Shown here: one piece after another, positions 12,886-18,745 of the stretch
Layout: every line of letters starts with the position of its first letter
How positions within the stretch are numbered: position 1 is the stretch's first letter
Source of the DNA: an uncultured Porphyromonas sp.
Lineage (GTDB): Bacteria > Bacteroidota > Bacteroidia > Bacteroidales > Porphyromonadaceae
Reading direction: 5' to 3'
DNA: 18,745 nucleotides
Assembly (NCBI GenBank): GCA_902465775.1
Contig: CABQOJ010000007.1
Span: forward strand, 1 to 18,745
Made by a program: the position numbers and the translations under genes
The notes under the pieces: model-generated
Database searches by the model: none
The model's input: only the letters and a program-made list of their open reading frames with translations
Told to the model about the DNA's origin: nothing

Positions 12886-14703
12886 ATGACGTTTACTCTG
12901 TTTGACTTTATCTATCTGCTGGGATCGCTAGGACTCTTCCTCTTTGGTATGAAGATCATGAGCGAAGGCATCCAAAAGGCTGCGGGCGATAGGATGCGCC
13001 AGATCCTCTCAGCGATGACCTCTTGGCGAGTCTTAGGACTCTTCACAGGTGTCTTGGTGACAGCCTTGGTACAGTCGTCTAGTGCTACGACACTGATGGT
13101 CGTTAGCTTTGTCAATGCTGGGCTTCTCCAGCTAGGACAGGCGATCTCGGTCATTATGGGTGCCAACATTGGTACGACCGTCACAGCGTGGGTTATCACG
13201 CTCTTCGGCTTTAAGATAGATATATCAACGTTTGCGATACCGCTCTTTGCAGTCTCTATACCGCTCATCTATATGAAGCGGGAGCAGCTCAACTCGCTCG
13301 GTGAGTTCCTCATCGGCTTCTCGCTCCTCTTCCTCGGTCTGCAGTTTCTCAAAGACTCTATGCCCGACCTGCAGAGCCATCCCGAGGCGCTCGCCTTCCT
13401 GCAGGGCTACACCGATATGGGCTTTGGTTCTATCCTGCTCTTCCTCTTAATAGGTTCCATTATGACGCTGGTGGTGCAGTCCTCCAGCGCCACAGTGGCG
13501 ATCACCCTCATCATGTGTTCGAAGGGCTGGATCCCCTTCGAGATCGCTACGGCGATGATCCTGGGCGAAAACATCGGTACCACCATCACGGCCAATCTAG
13601 CAGCCCTCGGAGCTAATATCAATGCGAAGCGTGCTGCTCTCTCACACCTGCTCTTCAATGTCTTTGGCGTGCTACTCGTCTTGATATTCTTCTACCCCTT
13701 TACCAATATGATCGCCAACTGGCTTGTCAATATGGGCGTAGGAGATCCACGTGAGCTATATGCCTACACCAATCAGCTCAGCCAGATCTACGACCCCGCC
13801 AGCATGAGCGCCATCGCCTCGACAGAACCCTTAGCCGATCCCTCGCTAGCAGCGATACAGGCGCAGATCATGAGCCTCGCTACAACGGTCTCGATAGGTC
13901 TGTCACTCTTCCACACCACCTTCAACTTGCTGAACGCCTTCGTCATGGTTTGGTTCGTACCAGTCTACGTCAAGATCTGCAAGCGTGCCATCCCAATGAA
14001 GAAGTCTAAGAAGGGGACTACAGAGCAGACACACCTACGATACATCCGTGCTGGTATCCTCCCGACGGGAGAGATCGGACTACTACAGGTGCAGCAAGAA
14101 TTGGCCGAGTATGCTAGTCGAGTCACGCATATGATGTCGTACTGTGAAGGTATGCTCAAGACGGATAACCCCGTCGAGCTTAAGAAGCTCTACAACAAGT
14201 GCGAGCAAGAGGAGGATATCTCCGATGCCGTCGAGGTCGAGATAGCGGACTACCTCAACAAGATCTCACACACCGAGCTGGGTAGGGAGTCGCAGAGTGA
14301 CATCCTTGTCTACTACCGTGTGGCGACCGAGATAGAGAGTGTCGCCGATGCGGCTGTGGGTATAGCGCGTGAGATCAATCGCTACCACCAGCTCGGTAAG
14401 AGTTACACTGATATGGTACGAGACAATCTCCTTCAGATTCATGCCATCGCCACTGAGACAGCACTCAAGATGTCCGAGCTACTTCGTCGTGACAAGCTCT
14501 CGGAGGCGGACGCTCGTGAGAGCTATACACTGGAGAAGCAACTCAACGACCTGCGCACCTTGCTGAAAGCGCAAAACATGGACAACGTCCGTACGCAGAA
14601 GTACGACTACCCCGAGTCCGTAAGCTATATGGATCTCGTAGGCTACTACGAGCAGCTGGGTGACTACGTGCTCAACGTCGTCCAGGCCGCTACCAAGGGA
14701 TAG
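12886..14703 (+). CDS. Na/Pi cotransporter family protein with PhoU-like tail
   Basis: 605 residues. The first ~370 residues form the membrane part: two inverted Na_Pi_cotrans repeats, each with the signature QSSSAT (63-68 and 198-203) followed by GANIGTTVT (92-100) and GENIGTTIT (227-235). After a basic loop (MKKSKKG) residues ~395-600 are mainly helical with many acidic residues and look like a PhoU-type domain. Such proteins are expected to carry phosphate with sodium across the inner membrane, with the tail as a regulatory or cytoplasmic domain; transport is inferred from the family. The start ATGACG is the first in-frame Met. It is monocistronic, with its own promoter candidate and a strong terminator 88 bases after the stop. 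Confidence 0.93.
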   Translation: MTFTLFDFIYLLGSLGLFLFGMKIMSEGIQKAAGDRMRQILSAMTSWRVLGLFTGVLVTALVQSSSATTLMVVSFVNAGLLQLGQAISVIMGANIGTTVTAWVITLFGFKIDISTFAIPLFAVSIPLIYMKREQLNSLGEFLIGFSLLFLGLQFLKDSMPDLQSHPEALAFLQGYTDMGFGSILLFLLIGSIMTLVVQSSSATVAITLIMCSKGWIPFEIATAMILGENIGTTITANLAALGANINAKRAALSHLLFNVFGVLLVLIFFYPFTNMIANWLVNMGVGDPRELYAYTNQLSQIYDPASMSAIASTEPLADPSLAAIQAQIMSLATTVSIGLSLFHTTFNLLNAFVMVWFVPVYVKICKRAIPMKKSKKGTTEQTHLRYIRAGILPTGEIGLLQVQQELAEYASRVTHMMSYCEGMLKTDNPVELKKLYNKCEQEEDISDAVEVEIADYLNKISHTELGRESQSDILVYYRVATEIESVADAAVGIAREINRYHQLGKSYTDMVRDNLLQIHAIATETALKMSELLRRDKLSEADARESYTLEKQLNDLRTLLKAQNMDNVRTQKYDYPESVSYMDLVGYYEQLGDYVLNVVQAATKG

Positions 14704-14790
14704 GAGAGACGTCTAAAGTCATTCCATCAATAGGGATGCACAGAGGTTTGTCTCTATAAAGAATTCCTACTTCCTTATTGCTAATAGATA

Positions 14791-14831
14791 CCCACGGAGA
14801 AAATTATAATTCTCTCCGTGGGCGTTTTTTT
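14791..14831 (+). terminator. Intrinsic terminator of the Na/Pi gene
   Basis: A 10-bp perfect stem, CCCACGGAGA (14791-14800) against TCTCCGTGGG (14813-14822), is followed by CG and seven T's (14825-14831). It is the clearest plus-strand terminator in the window. Its stem resembles the end motif CTCACGGAGG of repeat copy L1, and copy L2 begins four bases later. Confidence 0.92.
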
Positions 14832-14834
14832 ATA

Positions 14835-14983
14835 CTCCAGTGAGGAACGAAAAAAAACTTCGGACTTGTGATTTCATTCTTCCGAAGTTCCATTTCATTC
14901 TTCCGAAGAAATTTTCCGTTCTTCCGAAGAAATAGTGATTCTCCTCGGAGCTATTTGGGAAAAACCTCGGAGGATTTGGATTT
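14835..14983. repeat. Structured intergenic repeat element, copy L2
   Basis: Ends CTCCAGTGAGGA (14835-14846) and TCCTCGGAG (14942-14950) can pair (CTCC/GGAG and GAGGA/TCCTC, with a 3-base bulge). They enclose CTTCGGAC (14858-14865) and three 21-bp units whose cores are TTTCATTCTTCCGAAG (14872-14887 and 14893-14908) and TTCCGTTCTTCCGAAG (14914-14929). A tail (CCTCGGAGGATTTGG, 14965-14979) matches the tail of L1 near 9390. It lies in a convergent gap, between the Na/Pi terminator and the stop codon of the flippase gene. Confidence 0.8.
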
Positions 14984-14984
14984 A

Positions 14985-16271
14985 TCACGAGGGACTCTGC
15001 TGGAGGCGCTGGTCGTGACGATGCACGAGGTAGAGGAGCCAGCCTCCGTAGACTACGTGGTAGAGTGCGATGACGAGGTAGTAGGTGGAGACGGTCTCGG
15101 CGAAGGGTGTGCGCAAGACGTAGATGAGGAGCACCAGGAGGGCAACCTGTAGAAGGAGGTTGAGCAGTTGGACACGTAGGTGTGCTCTTTGTCGTCCAAT
15201 GATGTCGGGGATGACGTTGATGATGGAGGTAAAGAAGAGGACGAGCAGGTAGACCAGCATGGCGCGTATGATTGCTGTGCAGGCGGCGTACTCGGGAGCT
15301 AAGAGCCAACTGACGAGATAGGGCATAGCCCACCAGAGGAGTAGGAGCGTGGGGAGGCCTACGAGGAGCGTTACCATGAGGAGCGGACGGACGAGCGGTC
15401 GCCAGGGAGCCTGCGCATGGTGTGCTATCGAGAGACGGTTGAAGTAGACCTGACTAACGCTGTCTGCGATGAGCTGTATGGGACGACGCGCCAGCATCGT
15501 TGCCATAGAGACCAGTCCTACCTCTACGGTGGTGTAGCCCAGCGGTAGGAATAGGATGAGCAGCGAACCGAGGAGGGTGGTGATGACTGCTTGTGGAAGA
15601 CTAAAGAGCGGGAAAGCTCTGTACTTTCGAGCTACAAGCCTTAGCTGAAGACGACTAGATGAAGTCTTCGCTTGCCTGCGAAGCTTGAGTGGTCGCAGGA
15701 GTGGAATGAGCGCAAGCAGCGTGGAGGCTATCTGGGCGCCCCACAAGCTCCAGACGGAGGGGGAGAGGAGTCCGAAGCCTACTTTGAGACCATTATTGCC
15801 TAGTCCCTGCACTGCCTTGCTAGTGGCGATGCGCTTGAAGTGTCCTAGGCTTAGTGCGTAATTGCTTAGCGTAGCGCATAGTCCCAAGGCGCAGACGACG
15901 GGCGGGATGAGCCAGAGCTTGCCCTGCAGAGAGGCGTAGCGGGTTGTTCCGATCCACGGATCAATGGCTGGGGCGAGGGCGAGTAAGAGGAGTGTCGCTA
16001 GAGCTGTGATCCAGAGAGTGAGGCGCAACAAGTGGCTTCGCTCTAAGGGCTCTTGGCAGACGACGATGGCTTGTTCGTAGCGCCCTCCCACAGCGATGCT
16101 CAGTAGCGTGGCGATGGAGAGGATGAGTGCTAAGTCGCCTAGCGTATCTGGTGCGTATAGTCTGCTGATCCAGGGTAGGAGGAGCAGAGCTATCAGCTGT
16201 ACCCCGACGCCAACAGAGAGGAGTAGACCGCTGTCGGCTAGTATGGAGCGTAGTGATCGGGGCACTTTCAC
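14985..16271 (-). CDS. Wzx-like oligosaccharide flippase
   Basis: 428 residues, almost entirely hydrophobic with about 12 predicted membrane helices, in the polysaccharide biosynthesis/MATE-like superfamily. Family-like features are the opening SGLLLSVGVGVQLIALLLLPWISRLYAPDTLGDLALILSIATLLSIAVGGRYEQA-type N terminus (about 14-68), a central basic loop, and a late LAPEYAACTAIIRAM segment. Flippases of this kind move lipid-linked oligosaccharides across the inner membrane for O-antigen, capsule or glycan production. It starts 4 bases after cdsA stops, so translation is probably coupled. No glycosyltransferase genes are nearby, so the substrate is unknown. The stop codon lies at the edge of the L2 repeat. 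Confidence 0.87.
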   Translation of the reverse strand: MKVPRSLRSILADSGLLLSVGVGVQLIALLLLPWISRLYAPDTLGDLALILSIATLLSIAVGGRYEQAIVVCQEPLERSHLLRLTLWITALATLLLLALAPAIDPWIGTTRYASLQGKLWLIPPVVCALGLCATLSNYALSLGHFKRIATSKAVQGLGNNGLKVGFGLLSPSVWSLWGAQIASTLLALIPLLRPLKLRRQAKTSSSRLQLRLVARKYRAFPLFSLPQAVITTLLGSLLILFLPLGYTTVEVGLVSMATMLARRPIQLIADSVSQVYFNRLSIAHHAQAPWRPLVRPLLMVTLLVGLPTLLLLWWAMPYLVSWLLAPEYAACTAIIRAMLVYLLVLFFTSIINVIPDIIGRQRAHLRVQLLNLLLQVALLVLLIYVLRTPFAETVSTYYLVIALYHVVYGGWLLYLVHRHDQRLQQSPS

Positions 16272-16275
16272 AGCT

Positions 16276-17121
16276 TTAGTATAGATCGAGGAAGGCTAGA
16301 AGCAGGTAGACGGCTGGCACAGCGAGGAGGAAGCTGTCTATGCGATCGAGGATGCCTCCGTGACCCGGGATGAGCTTGCCTGAGTCCTTGACCCCAGCCT
16401 GACGCTTGAGGCTACTCTCAAAGAGGTCGCCGATGGTGCCAAAGATGGCGACCACTGCAGCGATGAGCAACATGCGTAGCCAGCTTAGCTCTGGGAATAG
16501 GAGCAGGCGCAGGACGACTGCTGAGAGGAGGACGAGGAGGAGTCCCCCGATGGAGCCTTCGACGCTTTTCTTTGGTGAGATGCTGGGAGCCAGTCTCCGT
16601 TTGCCCCATCGTGAGCCGACGAGGTATGCGCCCGTGTCATTGACCCATATAAAGATGAAGATGGCGAGGAGGAGCAGTCCGTTGTACTGCGTCATGGAGG
16701 AGAAGGGGTCGATCGTAAGGGTTAGCCTGATGGCCAGCGCAAAGGGGGCGGCTATGTAGAGCTGGCCTATGAGGCTGTTGCCGAGGCTGGGGAGCATAGC
16801 CTGGTGCGGGAGGAATGTGGAGCGACAGACGACATAGAGGAGGTAGAGCAGATAAGGGAGGAAGATGCCTAGACCGCGACTGATCGCCATGCCATACTGC
16901 GCCGTGGCGTAGAGGAGCCAGACGGCGGCTGCACAGTCGAGTACGATGCGGAAGATGTAGGGGCGATTGACGCCTGTGAGTCGGTTGAACTCGATGATCC
17001 CTGCCACCGCAAAGACGGAGAGCAATACCCATAATCCCCAAACTATGGAGAGTACTAGGACTAGCACGATCAGTGCTACATATATAGTTCCCGAGATAAG
17101 GCGGGTGGTGAAGTTCGACAT
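16276..17121 (-). CDS. cdsA: CdsA, phosphatidate cytidylyltransferase
   Basis: 281 residues with about eight membrane helices. It converts CTP and phosphatidate to CDP-diacylglycerol, the precursor of phosphatidylethanolamine and acidic phospholipids, in the inner membrane. The C-terminal CdsA signature is intact at 231-263: GDLFESSLKRQAGVKDSGK followed by PGHGGILDRIDSF, carrying the acidic residues that bind metal and CTP. Length is normal. It lies 105 bases after ftsH, a conserved neighbourhood in Bacteroidota, and 4 bases before the flippase gene. No separate promoter was seen, and a hairpin in the ftsH-cdsA gap may partly uncouple the two genes. Confidence 0.96.
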   Translation of the reverse strand: MSNFTTRLISGTIYVALIVLVLVLSIVWGLWVLLSVFAVAGIIEFNRLTGVNRPYIFRIVLDCAAAVWLLYATAQYGMAISRGLGIFLPYLLYLLYVVCRSTFLPHQAMLPSLGNSLIGQLYIAAPFALAIRLTLTIDPFSSMTQYNGLLLLAIFIFIWVNDTGAYLVGSRWGKRRLAPSISPKKSVEGSIGGLLLVLLSAVVLRLLLFPELSWLRMLLIAAVVAIFGTIGDLFESSLKRQAGVKDSGKLIPGHGGILDRIDSFLLAVPAVYLLLAFLDLY

Positions 17122-17172
17122 GGTAGCGTTGTATTCAGTAATTGTCGTGAGTTGCGTAGGACTTAATAAGTT

Positions 17173-17215
17173 AGTCGGGCAGAAACGCTCATCGAGTGAG
17201 TATCTCTGTCCGACT
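17173..17215 (-). terminator. Hairpin between ftsH and cdsA, possible attenuator
   Basis: AGTCGGGCAGA (17173-17183) pairs with TCTGTCCGACT (17205-17215) over 11 bp including one G-T pair, starting 11 bases past the ftsH stop on the minus strand. The sequence after it (AACTTATTAAG) is not a proper T-run. It may protect the ftsH mRNA 3' end or reduce read-through into cdsA rather than end transcription. Confidence 0.4.
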
Positions 17216-17226
17216 TCTAGATAGGA

Positions 17227-18745
17227 CTATTCGCTTTCTGCAGGCTCCTCTTCTGTTTGCTCATCTGAGGGAGCGGGCGTAGGGTGGTCATCCTCCTTTT
17301 TAATGTAGGGCGGAGGGGTAGCATTAGCTTGGCGCTGGGCTCGAGCTGCCTCGTTGAGCGCATCGAGCTCGTCCGAGCGGGAGATCCACTGGCGCTTGCC
17401 GAGGATCCTCTCCACATCTTCCGTATAGATCACCTCGCGCTCTAGGAGTAGCTGCGCTAGCTGGTGATGCTGCTCAGCATACTGTGTCAGGATCTCCTTA
17501 GCACGGGTATACTGTGTGGCGATAAGCTTGGAAACCTCCTGATCGATGATGACTGCCGTCTCCTCACTGTACGGCTTTTGGAATGTATAGCCGTCGCTCT
17601 GTGAGTCGGCGTAGTTGAGGTTGGGGAGCTTGTCACTCATACCGTAGTAGGTGATCATAGCATAGGCGAGCTTGGTGACACGCTCTAGGTCGTTGGCGGC
17701 GCCTGTCGAGATGCGATCGAGGAAAAGCTCCTCAGCCGCACGACCGCCCAGTAGCGAGCAGAGCTCGTCGAGGAGCACCTGCGTGTGGGTGATCTGTCGC
17801 TCCTCAGGCATATACCACGCAGCGCCAAGAGCTTTGCCACGAGGCACGATGGTCACCTTGACCAAAGGATTGCCATACTCCGTCATCCAGCTGACGGTAG
17901 CGTGTCCCGCCTCGTGAATGGCGATGCTACGACGCTCGTCCTCGGTGATGATCTTGTTCTTCTTTTCCAGACCACCAATGATACGATCCACAGCATCCAT
18001 GAAGTCTTGCTTTTCGATGGACTGCTTGTCGTGGCGGGCCGCAATGAGCGCAGCCTCATTGCAGACGTTTGCTATGTCAGCTCCCGAGAAGCCTGGCGTC
18101 TGTCTCGATAGTTGATCCACGTCTACATCAGGTCCCAGCTTGAGCCCCTTCATATGTACGAGGAAGATCTCCTTGCGGTCGTTCAGGTCGGGCAGGTCTA
18201 CGTAGATCTGGCGGTCAAAGCGCCCAGCACGTAGGAGCGCCTTGTCGAGGATGTCCACACGGTTCGTCGCTGCGAGGATAATCACCCCGCTATTGCCGTC
18301 GAAGCCGTCCATCTCGGTGAGGAGCTGATTGAGCGTGTTCTCCCGCTCGTCATTACTGCTGAAGCCAGCGTTTTTGCTACGCGCACGCCCCACAGCGTCG
18401 ATCTCGTCGATGAAGATGATACAGGGCGACTTCTCCTTAGCCTGCTTGAAGAGGTCACGAACACGGGAGGCGCCTACACCGACGAACATCTCCACGAAGT
18501 CCGAACCAGAGATGGAGAAGAACGGCACGTGCGCTTCGCCAGCGACCGCCTTCGCAAAGAGCGTCTTACCAGTCCCTGGAGGACCCACGAGGAGCGCTCC
18601 CTTGGGGATCTTACCGCCCAGCTTGGTGTACTTGTCGGGATTCTTGAGGAACTCAACAATCTCCTGTAGTTCCTGCTTAGCCTCGTGGAGTCCCGCCACA
18701 TCGTCGAAGGTGACGTGCGACTCATTCTTGTCATAGAGCTTAGCC
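17227..18745 (-). CDS. ftsH: FtsH, ATP-dependent zinc metalloprotease (5' partial)
   Basis: Membrane-anchored AAA+ protease that degrades misfolded membrane proteins and selected regulators. 505 residues are visible and the frame runs off the right edge; the missing part would hold the transmembrane and periplasmic N terminus. In visible numbering, Walker A GPPGTGKT is near 54-61, Walker [10 protein letters not shown] near 108-116, the second region of homology ([20 protein letters not shown]) near 159-178, and the zinc motif HEAGH at 277-281 with the third ligand Asp near 352 ([10 protein letters not shown]). The GTG at 18697-18699 is an internal valine, not a start. The tail after ~470 is proline- and acid-rich and likely disordered. 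Cds A follows, as in other Bacteroidota. Confidence 0.97.
   Translation of the reverse strand, partial: AKLYDKNESHVTFDDVAGLHEAKQELQEIVEFLKNPDKYTKLGGKIPKGALLVGPPGTGKTLFAKAVAGEAHVPFFSISGSDFVEMFVGVGASRVRDLFKQAKEKSPCIIFIDEIDAVGRARSKNAGFSSNDERENTLNQLLTEMDGFDGNSGVIILAATNRVDILDKALLRAGRFDRQIYVDLPDLNDRKEIFLVHMKGLKLGPDVDVDQLSRQTPGFSGADIANVCNEAALIAARHDKQSIEKQDFMDAVDRIIGGLEKKNKIITEDERRSIAIHEAGHATVSWMTEYGNPLVKVTIVPRGKALGAAWYMPEERQITHTQVLLDELCSLLGGRAAEELFLDRISTGAANDLERVTKLAYAMITYYGMSDKLPNLNYADSQSDGYTFQKPYSEETAVIIDQEVSKLIATQYTRAKEILTQYAEQHHQLAQLLLEREVIYTEDVERILGKRQWISRSDELDALNEAARAQRQANATPPPYIKKEDDHPTPAPSDEQTEEEPAESE

Noticed and set aside
14830..15333. Minus-strand frame translating L2 as FGRM-type 7-residue repeats
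   Set aside because: The 21-bp units keep frame simply because 21 is a multiple of three; most of this frame overlaps the flippase gene in another frame, and L1 carries in-frame stops in the equivalent frame.

Overview
The window looks like chromosomal DNA of a Bacteroidota bacterium, most likely Porphyromonas or a close relative. Four things point there. Promoter candidates match the Bacteroidota -7 consensus TAnnTTTG rather than a sigma70 -10 box. Three secreted proteins end in tails resembling type IX secretion (T9SS) sorting domains. One of these is a BspA-like leucine-rich-repeat protein. The ftsH-cdsA pair, the TGS-domain nucleoside kinase and the DUF2582-type winged-helix protein are also typical of the group. 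Genus is an inference; no rRNA or marker comparison was possible.

Layout. (1) 1-2960, plus strand: the 3' part of sufC, sufD overlapping it by 4 bases, and an EamA/DMT-type transporter in the place where sufS might be expected. (2) 2961-3289: a gene-free convergent junction full of inverted repeats, including four dyads spaced at exactly 22 bp and the terminator of the next operon. (3) 3290-8981, minus strand: a tight three-gene operon of signal-peptide proteins (BspA-like LRR protein, beta-repeat protein, GLUG-repeat protein), probably surface or secreted T9SS cargo. (4) 8982-9570: leader and promoter of that operon, a structured repeat element (L1) and the tRNA terminator. (5) 9571-12662, minus strand: tRNA-Leu(UAG), a winged-helix protein with its own promoter, and an operon of nucleoside kinase, SUI1-type translation factor and TrmH-type RNA methyltransferase. 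(6) 12886-14703, plus strand: a Na/Pi cotransporter with PhoU-like tail, ending in a strong terminator. (7) 14835-14983: a second, diverged copy (L2) of the repeat element. (8) 14985-18745, minus strand: ftsH (5' end beyond the window), cdsA and a Wzx-like flippase, all membrane or envelope functions.

The housekeeping genes are ordinary. The least explained sequence is intergenic: the L1/L2 element (inverted ends enclosing 2 or 3 copies of a 21-bp repeat that has been homogenised separately at each site) and the 22-bp-periodic dyad array. The three-gene secreted cassette is the main accessory coding locus.
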